From contig OZ253548.1 of NCBI GenBank assembly GCA_965262595.1, positions 310,001 to 374,000 of the forward strand: DNA of 64,000 nt, read 5' to 3'. The notes beneath the pieces were generated by a model that saw only the letters and a list, made by a program, of their open reading frames with translations, was not told the DNA's origin and ran no database searches. This DNA comes from CATQHB01 sp965262595. GTDB lineage: Bacteria > Chloroflexota > Dehalococcoidia > Lucifugimonadales > UBA3495. Each line of letters opens with the position of its first letter. The first letter of the stretch is position 1. Positions 26,602-35,386 of the stretch are shown here, piece after piece. Made by a program: the position numbers and the translations under genes.

Positions 26602-27537
26602 CTACCCTGTCAAACGGATTCGTGGGTCAAGATAGCCGTAGAGAACGTCCACCAGGAAGTTGGTTCCCACAATCATCACGCCGGCCATTACGACCACTCC
26701 CTGCACCAGCGGGAAATCCCGGTTTATCAACCCATCAAACAACAGCCGGCCAATGCCAGGCCAGGAGAACACCACTTCCACCACCACCGCCACGTTGATC
26801 ATAACCACCAGGTTGACGGCGGCCAGGGTCAGCACCGGAATGAAGGAGTTCTTGAAGGCATGTTTTACGATAACCGCAGTCTCTGGCAATCCCTTTAGCC
26901 GGCAGAGCTTGATGTACTCGCTGCCCAGAACCTCCAGCATACTGGATCGGGTCAGCCGTAGCATGGCGCCGGAGAAAAACCATCCCAGGGAAACTGCGGG
27001 CAGGGTCAGGTGCTGCCAATCAAAGAAGGTATCGGCCTTTCCCAAGAAAGGTAACCACTCAAGCTTCACGCCAAAGACCAGGACCAACAACAACGCAACG
27101 AAGAATGAAGGCACCGAAAGGCCCAGCAGGGCGATTGTTTTGCCAATACCATCCCACCAAGTGTTCACCTTCACTGCCGACATTATCCCCAGAGGAATGC
27201 CAATGGCCAGGGAAATGATAAAGGCGTAGAAGGCCAGTTGTAGGGAGTTGGGCAGCCGGTCAAAGTAAAGAGACCGTACCGATGTACCGTATTGGAATGA
27301 CTGTCCGTAGTCGAAACGAACCACATTCCAGATGAAGGATACGTACTGTTCGGGCCAGGACCGGTCCAAACCCCACGCCGCCGCCTGGCGGGCGATATCC
27401 TCTTCGCGTGCGCCCGGATATTCGTAAAGAAGCTCGGCGGGGTCTCCGGAGGCTCGAACCAGAACAAAAATAATCAGGCTTAAGATCAAAAGAGTAATAA
27501 TGCTGGACAAAAACCTCTTGGTGATGAAACCTTTCAC
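26602..27537 (-). CDS. oppB: Oligopeptide ABC transporter permease (OppB-like)
   Basis: A 311-residue permease. The first TM helix (SSIITLLILSLIIFVLVRAS) leads into GDPAELLYEYPGA of the OppB/DppB N-terminal domain, and the core carries the EAA loop CRLKGLPETAVIVKHAFKNS and the conserved VVEVVFSWPGIG. GTG is the start, with GGAGGGG 3 bases upstream. A 234-base gap separates it from the binding-protein gene, the usual distance after a highly expressed first cistron, though I see no clear attenuator. Confidence 0.93.
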   Translation of the reverse strand: MKGFITKRFLSSIITLLILSLIIFVLVRASGDPAELLYEYPGAREEDIARQAAAWGLDRSWPEQYVSFIWNVVRFDYGQSFQYGTSVRSLYFDRLPNSLQLAFYAFIISLAIGIPLGIMSAVKVNTWWDGIGKTIALLGLSVPSFFVALLLVLVFGVKLEWLPFLGKADTFFDWQHLTLPAVSLGWFFSGAMLRLTRSSMLEVLGSEYIKLCRLKGLPETAVIVKHAFKNSFIPVLTLAAVNLVVMINVAVVVEVVFSWPGIGRLLFDGLINRDFPLVQGVVVMAGVMIVGTNFLVDVLYGYLDPRIRLTG

Positions 27538-27740
27538 TTTCCCCTCCGTGACGCTTTAGCCGAGGGCTAACCCGGACGGATCCGGATTTTTACCACGTAA
27601 ACCCGTGTTCAGCAGGCTGGTTACCCGGGTCGGATGTGGCCGGGCCAATTAGACCCAGGCTACACCCGACTTCGCCTTTGGCTCGCAGTTTTTCGTTAAG
27701 TGCGCGCCATCGGCGCCAAGGTTCAAGCCTGCCGTATCTC

Positions 27741-27778
27741 TTACTCTATGGATTTACTCTATGGATTTACTCTATGGA
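27741..27778. repeat. Three tandem copies of a 13-bp unit at the 3' end of the binding-protein gene
   Basis: TTTACTCTATGGA occurs at 27753-27765 and 27766-27778, preceded by a 12-base copy lacking one T (27741-27752). The last copy contains the stop codon of the substrate-binding protein gene (27774-27772, minus strand), so slippage here changes only the 3' UTR and the terminal codons. Confidence 0.85.
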
Positions 27779-29565
27779 TTGATCTCAATGTCCTCGTAGG
27801 GGTAGAGAGAACTATACACCAAGGTGTAATCTCTAACGTCGCCCTTGATCTTGGGGCCGGCCCCCATGGCGAAGGAGTTGATGTACACCGGAACGAAAAT
27901 AAACTCGTCCAGGATGTAACTTTGCAGCTCTTTAATCAAACTGGCCCGTTCTTCCAGGTCCAAGCTGGCATCATACTGGGCCATCTTGGCGTCAATATTG
28001 TCGTCACAGATAACCGATGAATTCTGTTCGCAGAGGGCGAAGGCCCGGAAATAGGCGGCGGCATTGGGTGGGCCGGTGGATATGGAGAATGCGATCTGCA
28101 CACCCGGGAAACCCTCGCGGTGCTCTCTCAGCATGCTCAGGAACACCGGCCGTTGCGTGGTATTCAACTCACTCTTGATGCCAATATCTCTGAGTGAATC
28201 CATGATGCGCTCTGCCAGGGAGAACACCGGCGGGAAGGGAGTGAAGGCATCAAGTTCGAAACCTTCGGCAAAACCGGCCTCAATCATCAGTTGCTTGGCC
28301 TGCTCCAGGTCATATTCGGGCACCGGGCGTTCCAGGTAATCACCCTTGCCCGGGACGATGAAGTTACCGGTAGGAATCGCCAGCCCCTGCGTCTCGGTGG
28401 CCGACAAGAACTCCCGGTCCAGCGCCAAACTCACCGCTTGACGCACTCGCTTGTCGTGGAAGGGATTGTCCGGTTCCTCCCAACCCGGGAAGAACAGCCA
28501 GAAGGGAGCCGAGTTGTTGGGGTCGATCTGGATGTTGGGATCTTCGATGGCGTCCAGCAGTAGAGCGCCGGTGACAAAGTAGGATACATCTACTTCTTGG
28601 GTCTTCAGTGCGGCTACCCGGGATGCCAGCTCCGGAACCCCTTTGGTTTCAATGGTCTTCAGGTTCGGCACTTTTCGCCAGTAGTCTTCGTAGGCTTCCA
28701 TGATGACATCCTGGCCGGTGGTCTGCCCCACAATCTTGTAGGCTCCTGCTCCGATGGGGGCCTCGATAAACTTGTCGGGACCCACTTCCAGATAATAGGC
28801 TTTGGGCACGATGAAGCCCAAGCCTGCGGCTTCCGAGCCGTATAGCTCCAGGAAGTCGATGAACGGCTCGCTGAAGTAGAAAGTTATTGTCCGGTCGTCG
28901 ATAATCTCAATACGTTCCGTTTTTCCCTGGAATATATCGGCGTTGGCGCCGGAATAGTTCTCGTAGGAAAACTGGACGTCTTCGGTGGTCACCGGTTCGC
29001 CGTTGTGGAAAGTGATGCCTTCGCGCAATCTGAAAGTAGCCTTCTTGAAATCGTCGGTCATCTCAAAATCTTCGGCCAGCAGATAGACGAACCGTCCGTT
29101 AGGCATGGCGCCAATCAGCGGGTCAAAAACGGACTGAAGGAAGGCGGAATAGGGCGTTCGAGAGGCCGGCGCCACCTGGGGGTCCAGCCACTTGGGACTT
29201 AGGGCGGTGTGGTAAGCAAGGACAATAGAGCCTTCCGGCGACCGGGAGCGGTCCGGGTCGATTACAGGCTCCTGAATGTTGAAGTTTATCAACCCCTCAC
29301 CCGCGGCGCTGGGCGTCGCCTGCATTACCGGCGCCAATATTGTGGGGGTAGAGCCGACAAGGGGTGCAGTCGCGGGGGCAGGTGACGTTTCTGCGGCTGC
29401 CGCGGGCGATTGTGATTCTTCGGCAGGCGACTGGGATGCTGCCTCAGGGGATTGATTAGAAACTGGCTCAGGGGCGGACGTCCCACAAGCCATTACTGCG
29501 AGCAACAGCAACACCAGGGGAACCAGGAAAAGCCTTCCGAATCGTCCAAGCTGGGCATTGACCAT
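27772..29565 (-). CDS. oppA: Peptide ABC transporter substrate-binding lipoprotein (OppA/DppA family)
   Basis: A family-5 extracellular solute-binding protein of 597 residues from the chosen start MVNAQLGRFGRLF. A lipoprotein signal peptide ends in LLLLAVMAC, whose Cys would be lipidated; a Pro/Glu/Ala/Ser-rich linker of about 70 residues then lifts the domain off the membrane. The SBP_bac_5 core starts near LAYHTALSPKWLDP and includes FRLREGITFHNGEPVTTEDV, the family signature. ATG at 29565 has GGAGG 10 bases upstream. First gene of oppABCDF. The ligand (peptide, opine or sugar) cannot be told from sequence. Confidence 0.92.
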   Translation of the reverse strand: MVNAQLGRFGRLFLVPLVLLLLAVMACGTSAPEPVSNQSPEAASQSPAEESQSPAAAAETSPAPATAPLVGSTPTILAPVMQATPSAAGEGLINFNIQEPVIDPDRSRSPEGSIVLAYHTALSPKWLDPQVAPASRTPYSAFLQSVFDPLIGAMPNGRFVYLLAEDFEMTDDFKKATFRLREGITFHNGEPVTTEDVQFSYENYSGANADIFQGKTERIEIIDDRTITFYFSEPFIDFLELYGSEAAGLGFIVPKAYYLEVGPDKFIEAPIGAGAYKIVGQTTGQDVIMEAYEDYWRKVPNLKTIETKGVPELASRVAALKTQEVDVSYFVTGALLLDAIEDPNIQIDPNNSAPFWLFFPGWEEPDNPFHDKRVRQAVSLALDREFLSATETQGLAIPTGNFIVPGKGDYLERPVPEYDLEQAKQLMIEAGFAEGFELDAFTPFPPVFSLAERIMDSLRDIGIKSELNTTQRPVFLSMLREHREGFPGVQIAFSISTGPPNAAAYFRAFALCEQNSSVICDDNIDAKMAQYDASLDLEERASLIKELQSYILDEFIFVPVYINSFAMGAGPKIKGDVRDYTLVYSSLYPYEDIEINP

Positions 29566-29820
29566 AGTTGGGCTACCTCCTACGCGACTGGCGGGTACGA
29601 CTGACCGTTGGTCGGGCAATCCTTTCAGAGTTACTCAATCGGAGCCTTCCCCTACTTCGGGGAACGTCCCCTGATCCTGAATTACCGCACACTATTAAAT
29701 GCTTGGCCCGACTACAAATTGGGCCACCATTTATAAGGAAATTCAACCCTACACCAGTCGGCTGAACAATGTCAATGTAGGCCGTCTAAGGTCCAGGGTC
29801 TGTCGATTGTCAAGGGCAAC

Positions 29821-29880
29821 CCGCTCATGGTGAGCCTGTCGAACCATAAACCGGCCCTTCCACAAGCTCGGGGCGAGCGG
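29821..29880. repeat. Imperfect intergenic palindrome, REP-like
   Basis: CCGCTC at 29821 and GAGCGG ending at 29880 bound an imperfect palindrome with GGTGAGCCTGTCGAACC in one arm and its degenerate complement CCACAAGCTCGGGG in the other. From memory, this family of intergenic palindromes (GTTCGACAGGCTCACC type) is widespread in Chloroflexota and other bacteria. It lies between oppA and tRNA-Met. Confidence 0.6.
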
Positions 29881-29971
29881 GGATACACCTGAACCAGGAT
29901 AACCGATAGCCCGGTCACCCTTGTCGTCCTTCCTTGACACCATCGTGCCGGGTATATAAGCTGAAATTCGC

Positions 29972-30043
29972 GGGCTTGTAGCTCAGTGGTAGAGCAACCG
30001 GCTCATAACCGGTAGGTCGCTGGTTCGAACCCAGCCGGGCCCA
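29972..30043 (+). tRNA. tRNA-Met (CAT), elongator type
   Basis: Complete cloverleaf of 72 bases. Acceptor GGGCTTG/CGGGCCC with two G-U pairs, D arm GCTC...GAGC, anticodon stem ACCGG/CCGGT with loop CTCATAA, T arm GCTGG-TTCGAAC-CCAGC, discriminator A; CCA is not encoded. The paired 1-72 position and absence of three consecutive G-C pairs below the anticodon exclude an initiator. A tRNA-Ile that needs lysidine at C34 also has CAT and cannot be fully ruled out. TTGACA at 29934 may be its -35 box. Confidence 0.9.
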
Positions 30044-30131
30044 CTCCAAGATCCCTGCTGAAATCCAAATTTGCCCATTAGCTGGAACTGATTTGAGGCT
30101 ACTTGGGTCGGGCATGCGGTAAAGAGCGTCT

Positions 30132-30640
30132 TTGGACAGCTTAAGGAAGTGCGTTGCCGTACTGTTTATGCTATTGGCAGCGATGGGGTTGCTGACAGTG
30201 ACGTTCGGGTGGCTTTGGCTTGGCTGGGGTTACATCGCTGAGAACGAAGAATTATTGGACTCGTTGACCGTGCCGCTTGGAGTCCAGCGCATCCGGATCG
30301 GTTCCCATTCTTATACCAAAGACTACGGAGGACTGGTGCCGCCGGACGGTGGGGAACGCGAGCGACCTACCAAGCCCCCTCCGAAACTTCCAGAGAGGAC
30401 GTAGTGGATTTCTTCCTTTCGGAACTCTCGCCTGAGTGGCAGTCCTGAATTATTGAAATCAACGTCGTTGAAGCCGCGACAGGAAAGTCAACGCAAATGA
30501 TGGGCGGCGCGTCCTTCACCAGGGGATCGTCCGTGGTGAGCATCGATACTGACAATATGTTAGCTGAAGCCCCACATACCTTCGACATTTTCGTGGACCA
30601 TGAAAGGGGCTTCGAGCCATGTGCTGCCGACGCGCCTTAG
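30132..30640 (+). pseudogene. Degenerate membrane-anchored protein (frameshift plus TGA)
   Basis: A TTG-started frame encodes an N-terminal TM helix (VLFMLLAAMGLLTVTFGWLW) and IGSHSYTKDYGG, but runs into a Pro/Lys-rich nonsense tail. From about 30360 the sense continues in another phase: TRATYQAPSETSREDVVDFF, LSELSPEWQS, an in-frame TGA (30446-30448), then IIEINVVEAATGKSTQMMGG and VVSIDTDNM, ending at TAG 30640. The pieces join into a plausible 165-170-residue single-pass protein of unknown family. One frameshift and one stop indicate a pseudogene, or sequencing error for the shift. Confidence 0.5.
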
Positions 30641-30874
30641 TACCCGCTCGGCGTGCCGAAAAGGAATCGGCGCAACCTGGAAAGGCGATGACCATGGATA
30701 TAGGATGGACTATCCTGCATCCGGGGAGCAGAAACGGAGCCTGTCAGTGGGAACCGTCACCCTGGAGTTCTTTGGTTATGCCTGTAGATGTCAGGATGGA
30801 TTCAAAAGGTGCAAAGCGGATTGAATCCCCCAATATAAGACCCGGCGCCAATAAATAAACGGTAGGAGGAAACG

Positions 30875-31897
30875 ATGCCATACTACATGTACGTTGCCCT
30901 GCAAGAAGACGACAAAATATCGGTTTTTACCGTTGATCCCGAATCCGGCAAGCTGACGCCCCAAGTTGATGTACCTGTAGCGGGGGGGCCGTTCACCTTG
31001 TCAATCAGCCCGGACCGGAAGTATCTCTACTGTGGATGCCGCGACGTTCCTCAGTTAGTCAGCTTCCAGATAAATCAGGCCAGCGGAGGCCTTACCCAGA
31101 ACGGGAATATTTCCCTGGAGGCCAACCCCACCTATATAGCTACGGACCGGAAAGGCAAGTTTGTGCTGTCTTCCTATTACCAAGGCGCCCACGTTGCCGT
31201 ACATCCCATAGGGGATGACGGGTCGGTGGGAGGCTCGCCTATCGAATGGCTCGAGACGGCTACCGGCGCTCACTCCATGCAGACCGACCCGACCAACAGC
31301 TACGCATTTGTGCCCCACATCGCCGGCAATGGACCCAATTCCGTATTTCAGTTCCAATTCGACGAGAACACCGGTCATATTGCGCCTAACTCTCCGGCCC
31401 GGGTGGATTTGGAAGAGCATCTTGGCCCGCGCCACTTTTGCTTCCATCCGTCGTTGGACGTTCTCTATTTCTCCAATGAACAGGGCTGCAGCGTTTCCGC
31501 CTATCGCCTGGACACCGCCACCGGAACTCTGTCGCTGTTTCAAACCATAACCACCCTCCCCGAGGGTTACACCGAGCGAAATAGCTGCTCCCAGATTCAG
31601 GTCTCCGCCTCAGGGCGCTTCCTGTACGCCCCCAACCGAGGCCACAACAGTATTGCTTGTTTCCAGGTTGATACCGCCACCGGACAGTTGACGGCCAACG
31701 GCATCGTTGCCTCCGAGCCGATACCCAATGCCCTGTGTGTGGGTCCGCAGGACAAGTTTCTCTATTCCGCCGGTCAGGAATCGGGGCGCATGGCCCCCTT
31801 TAGTATCAACTCGGATACGGGGGAGTTGACCCCGCTAGAGACCTTGCCGCTGGGTAATCGGCCGGCCTGGGTGTCGATTGCGGAGCTGGCGGGATAA
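30875..31897 (+). CDS. Lactonase-family seven-bladed beta-propeller protein
   Basis: A 340-residue protein of the YbhE/6-phosphogluconolactonase-like (Pgl) family. Repeated blade motifs are visible: DDKISVFTVDPESGKLTP, PQLVSFQINQASGGLTQN, SVFQFQFDENTGHIAPN, CSVSAYRLDTATGTLSLF, SIACFQVDTATGQLTANG and RMAPFSINSDTGELTPLE. HPSLDVLYFSNEQ contains the conserved His region. There is no signal peptide. AGGAGG stands 6 bases before the ATG. The E. coli member hydrolyses 6-phosphogluconolactone, but many homologues have other or unknown substrates, and no pentose-phosphate gene is nearby, so the specific activity is open. Confidence 0.88.
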   Translation: MPYYMYVALQEDDKISVFTVDPESGKLTPQVDVPVAGGPFTLSISPDRKYLYCGCRDVPQLVSFQINQASGGLTQNGNISLEANPTYIATDRKGKFVLSSYYQGAHVAVHPIGDDGSVGGSPIEWLETATGAHSMQTDPTNSYAFVPHIAGNGPNSVFQFQFDENTGHIAPNSPARVDLEEHLGPRHFCFHPSLDVLYFSNEQGCSVSAYRLDTATGTLSLFQTITTLPEGYTERNSCSQIQVSASGRFLYAPNRGHNSIACFQVDTATGQLTANGIVASEPIPNALCVGPQDKFLYSAGQESGRMAPFSINSDTGELTPLETLPLGNRPAWVSIAELAG

Positions 31898-31908
31898 TCA
31901 GAGTTGAA

Positions 31909-31946
31909 GGCAGCCGGAAGCAGTCCCGATATATGCTTCCGCTGCC
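31909..31946 (+). terminator. Hairpin after the lactonase gene
   Basis: GGCAGC-CGGAAGCA (31909-31922) pairs with TGCTTCCG-CTGCC (31934-31946) with one bulged C and an 11-base loop. It starts 11 bases after the stop codon. There is no T-run, so it may be a Rho-independent-like or mRNA-stabilising hairpin. Confidence 0.45.
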
Positions 31947-32080
31947 GGCCTCTCCGCCGAGAGAGTCTGGCAAGGCGCGAAGCTAGCCGGGTGGCGTAGT
32001 TTATTGCCCAATCAGGTTCGCCGGTTCACCTGCGGAAAGAAAAGCGCCGGTTTCAGGGACAGACTCTTGGAGGAATCGAA

Positions 32081-32896
32081 GTGGCGCGGCTGTTGGGCAG
32101 GTATCGTTGGGAACTGTTGCTGTTGGTTGTCATCCCGGCAGTTGCGTATATTTTCTCCGGCGTAGGCGTCGGGTTCGGTCCCTGGGTGAGCACAACCCTT
32201 TTACTCCTTTTGTATTTTGTCCCCGGAATCGGCCACGGATTTACAGCGATTCTGCTGGGAGTCACCTACTTCCGGGTTCGCGCGTTGGGCAGGCCGACGC
32301 TTTCGCTTTTCTGGGAATACTCGCTTTTTGCGGCTGTCATTACGACTCTGTCAGCGATAACCGCTGCCCTTGTAGCGATAGCCTTCCTGCGACTGGAGAT
32401 TAACAGTTCACATCTTGCTGTTTTCCCCCTGATCCGGTTAGTAGAGGATATTCCTGGCGCCCTGGTTCTCCTCTGGTTTGCCAGGCTGGCCTCGAGGATA
32501 AGTCTGGCTCATGCCTTCTTGCTGGTCGCGGCGACCGTTTCGCCAACGCTGAATGTGAATTTGAACAATCCGGCGCTGTACAACGCAGCCATCATAACCG
32601 ACGGACTGCTCCAATTTTCCCTCAGTCTGCTTGCGGTCTGGGCAATCCCCAATTTTGACGGCGATAATTTCCGGATGCGCTCACGCTTGTTGGCGGCGAT
32701 TTTGGCAGTGGGCGGACTTCGCCTGGTCTTCTGGGCGGTCATCGGTATCATTGCGGTTATGGTGCAGGGCAGCTACGAGTTGACTATGGTGGATATGACC
32801 AACGCCATTCTGGTTTTCGCCCTTCCCACGCTGCTGGTTTTAACTTACTTGGTTCGCGTTCGGCGCCCGCCGGCGCCGGCTTTGGAAGCTGGTTAA
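32081..32896 (+). CDS. Polytopic membrane protein of unknown function
   Basis: A 271-residue hydrophobic protein with about seven or eight TM helices: LLLLVVIPAVAYIFSGVGVG, TTLLLLLYFVPGIG, LFAAVITTLSAITAALVAIA, ALVLLWFARLAS, the long LLQFSLSLLAVWAIP, FWAVIGIIAVMVQG and ILVFALPTLLVLTYLV. Loops are short and the C-terminus is basic. I recognise no family motif. GTG start is supported by TTGGAGGAA about 6 bases upstream; codon use matches the neighbours. It stands alone between the lactonase gene and a convergent GH15 gene. Confidence 0.75.
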   Translation: MARLLGRYRWELLLLVVIPAVAYIFSGVGVGFGPWVSTTLLLLLYFVPGIGHGFTAILLGVTYFRVRALGRPTLSLFWEYSLFAAVITTLSAITAALVAIAFLRLEINSSHLAVFPLIRLVEDIPGALVLLWFARLASRISLAHAFLLVAATVSPTLNVNLNNPALYNAAIITDGLLQFSLSLLAVWAIPNFDGDNFRMRSRLLAAILAVGGLRLVFWAVIGIIAVMVQGSYELTMVDMTNAILVFALPTLLVLTYLVRVRRPPAPALEAG

Positions 32897-32971
32897 CCTC
32901 TGGCAAGTCCAGTTCACTTCTGCGGCGACCCCATATTTGACCTGCTAAAGCCTGCAACCCCGATAGCCAAC

Positions 32972-33008
32972 GACCGGCGGTTCAGATCAACAATCTGGAC
33001 CGCCGGTC
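32972..33008. terminator. Long hairpin between convergent genes
   Basis: A 16-bp stem with one G-U pair (32972-32987 with 32993-33008, GACCGGCGG outer part) closes a 5-base loop, 76 bases after the stop of the membrane protein gene. There is no T-run. It sits between convergent transcripts, and could stop or protect the upstream one. Confidence 0.45.
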
Positions 33009-33197
33009 TGCTAGTTACAATTCGAAGCGTCGGGCTTTGTAGTTTGTGTCCCCTGATTTCGGCTGAAGCCCACGCCGGATTGGGTCACTTGCCACCGGAA
33101 TGGGAATGCTGATTTTCAGCGGTATTACCCCGTTCCCATCAGCCGTCGTTCCGGCGGCCATCGAGGATATTCCGCCCCGCTTTATCCATCATTTCCT

Positions 33198-35039
33198 CTA
33201 TCGGGGGTGATTGGTGCGCCTGGTAGCGGTATCGGCAATGTAGCCGGAAAGGTTCAGGGCGGTGTGAATCAGACCGATATGCGAGTAAGCCTGGGGGAAA
33301 TTCCCGAGCTGTCGTTTGGATACCGGGTCGAACATTTCGGCGAGCAGTCCCAAGTGATTGGCCTGTTTGGTGATGATTTCGTGAAAGTAATCGAGGCCCC
33401 GGTCAACTTGGCCGGAGTATATAAGGTTGCCAATCAGCCAAAAGCTGAGCAGAGTGAATGCTCCCTCTCTTTGCCCCTCCAGCCCGTCGTCGGTTTCATG
33501 TGGGAGATAGCGCCAAACCAGCGGGCCTTCGGTAAGCTCTCGTTCGATGGCATCCAGGTTTTGCCTGACCCGTGGATCGTCGCGCGGGATCAAGCCAAGA
33601 AAAGGTATGACCAGGTTTGAAGCGTCCAATGCGTCGTGGCCGTATCGCTGTCGGAATGCCAATTTGTCGGAGTTCCACCCCGAGTCCAGGATTTCGGCCT
33701 TAATGCGATCGGCAGTCTGGGACCAGCGGGAGGACAATTGCCGGTTGCCCCTGGCGGCGGCAATGCTGGCGGCGTGATCCAGAGCAGCCCAGCACATCAC
33801 CTTGGAATAGACGAAGTGCTCCTGATTCCCCCGCACTTCCCAAATGCCCCGGTCTTTCCTCCGCCAGTTGGTCACCACGGTTTCAGCCAGGGAATGCACC
33901 AGTTCCCAGGCGCCCGAAGGTATCTCTCCCTGAAGCAGAAACAAGGAATGAATGGAGATGATGACTTCCCCGAAAACGTCGAGTTGCAGGTGACGCGCCG
34001 CGGCGTTGCCGATACGGACCGGTCGGGACCCCTCGTACCCCTGAAGATGGTCGAGGGTATGTTCTTGCAGGGATGAATTGGGGCTGACGCCGTAAACGAT
34101 GCGTGTGTTACGGCGGCTCAACTTGCACTGTTCCAGCAACCAATTGATGTATTGTCCGGCTTCGTTAACATTCCCCAGGCGGTACAGAACGTCCACCGTG
34201 AAGCTGGAATCGCGAAGCCACGAATAGCGGTAATCCCAATTGCGCGAGCCCCCTATAGTCTCCGGAAGGCTGGTGGTCGGCGCCGCTACAATAGCTCCGG
34301 TGTGCCGGTACATTAAGAGATGAAGCACCAGGAAGGAGCGGACAAGGGAATCCCGCCATAGTCCATCGTAATTCATCCCGGCGACCAGCTCCAGCCAGAA
34401 GCGCCGGGTTTGGTCGAGCCTCTCCCAGGTGTGGTATCTTTCGACGCTGGCCGGGCGGCCGTGACCGTAGGCCAGAACGAAGGTGGCGGACTGTCCCTGG
34501 GCAAGAGTGAAACCACTGGTGACGCCGCGGTCGTCCAACGGTAGAGGTATGTTGGCAGTCAGGGTCAGGGCCTGACGACCGCCGCGGGCTTGAACGGCCC
34601 CGCCGCCGGAAAGGCTATGCAGCGCGCAAAAGTTGGGAAGAGCGCGGCCGTAGTCGTGCCTGGGTTGGAAGTCGCAGCGCAGTTCAACTGCTCCAGCGTG
34701 GCAGGTTACTATCCGGTGGATTTCGTGGGTGGCTTTGGGCGGCCTGCCCGAACTGTATTGGTCATCGGCGGCGACCGGCATGAAATCAGTGATGGAGACT
34801 TCACCGGATGCGGTGACAAAAGTGGTCTCCAGAATGTTAGTGTCAGGAAGGTAACGTTGCCGATGGCTCAGGCAGGGGGCGACGGGACTTATCCGGAAGT
34901 GCCCCCCGATGTCCGGGTCGAGAAGGGCGGCGAAGACGCTGGGGGAGTCGAAGCGGGGAAAGCAACACCAGTCCACCGAGCCGTCGGTTCCAACCAGCGC
35001 CGCCGAGGACATATCCCCTATCAGACCGTAGTCGTACAT
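33198..35039 (-). CDS. Glycoside hydrolase family 15 (glucoamylase/trehalase-like)
   Basis: A 613-residue cytosolic GH15 enzyme, inverting hydrolysis of alpha-glucosidic bonds in malto-oligosaccharides or trehalose. The N-terminal beta-sandwich (YDYGLIGDMSSAALVGTDGSVDWCCFPRFDSPSVFA) is typical of the bacterial trehalase/glucoamylase branch. The (alpha/alpha)6 barrel has RNWDYRYSWLRDSSFTV, the general acid within RGIWEVRG, and the general base region LLAEMFDPVSKRQLGNFPQAYSHIGLI. ATG at 35039 fits the conserved family start MYDYGLIGD; an in-frame ATG at 35120 would add 27 residues without homology. No signal peptide, so the substrate is probably intracellular. No trehalose synthesis gene is close. 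Confidence 0.9.
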   Translation of the reverse strand: MYDYGLIGDMSSAALVGTDGSVDWCCFPRFDSPSVFAALLDPDIGGHFRISPVAPCLSHRQRYLPDTNILETTFVTASGEVSITDFMPVAADDQYSSGRPPKATHEIHRIVTCHAGAVELRCDFQPRHDYGRALPNFCALHSLSGGGAVQARGGRQALTLTANIPLPLDDRGVTSGFTLAQGQSATFVLAYGHGRPASVERYHTWERLDQTRRFWLELVAGMNYDGLWRDSLVRSFLVLHLLMYRHTGAIVAAPTTSLPETIGGSRNWDYRYSWLRDSSFTVDVLYRLGNVNEAGQYINWLLEQCKLSRRNTRIVYGVSPNSSLQEHTLDHLQGYEGSRPVRIGNAAARHLQLDVFGEVIISIHSLFLLQGEIPSGAWELVHSLAETVVTNWRRKDRGIWEVRGNQEHFVYSKVMCWAALDHAASIAAARGNRQLSSRWSQTADRIKAEILDSGWNSDKLAFRQRYGHDALDASNLVIPFLGLIPRDDPRVRQNLDAIERELTEGPLVWRYLPHETDDGLEGQREGAFTLLSFWLIGNLIYSGQVDRGLDYFHEIITKQANHLGLLAEMFDPVSKRQLGNFPQAYSHIGLIHTALNLSGYIADTATRRTNHPR

Positions 35040-35386
35040 ATCGAATGTAAACCGAAGTGCAGGATGGGTTAAAGCGAGTCTATCATCGCATTGCCCAGAC
35101 GTGCAACGAGTCATACACACCCGGTTGGTACCATATTTGGCAGAAGAGAGTCAAAGACGCGGGGCGGCTCGGTTTGCAGGATCCCGCGGAAGGAGGCTCC
35201 CTGGTACGGCAGGACTAGTGATCACTTTGCAGGGTCGGGAGCGGCACTTGTCGTTCCATGTCTGGAAGGGTCGGCTACTATGGTTGTCGGACTTCCCCCT
35301 GAAATTCTTTCGGTACTGCTGCTACCTATGTTAAGATATTTCGTGCTAAAGCAACCCGATGAAACTTGTTGGAGGCAATCTGACCT
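35040..35386. other. Divergent intergenic region before the methanethiol oxidase gene
   Basis: About 350 bases between divergently read GH15 and methanethiol oxidase genes. ACTTCCCCCTGAAA near 35291 matches a stretch at 14668 next to the IS3 fragment (ACTTCCCCCTGAAA), so an IS end may be present. No gene is recognised, and no confident promoter was found. Confidence 0.4.

Noticed and set aside
29749..30115. Short minus-strand frames overlapping tRNA-Met
   Set aside because: They overlap the tRNA and the intergenic palindrome and show no family features.
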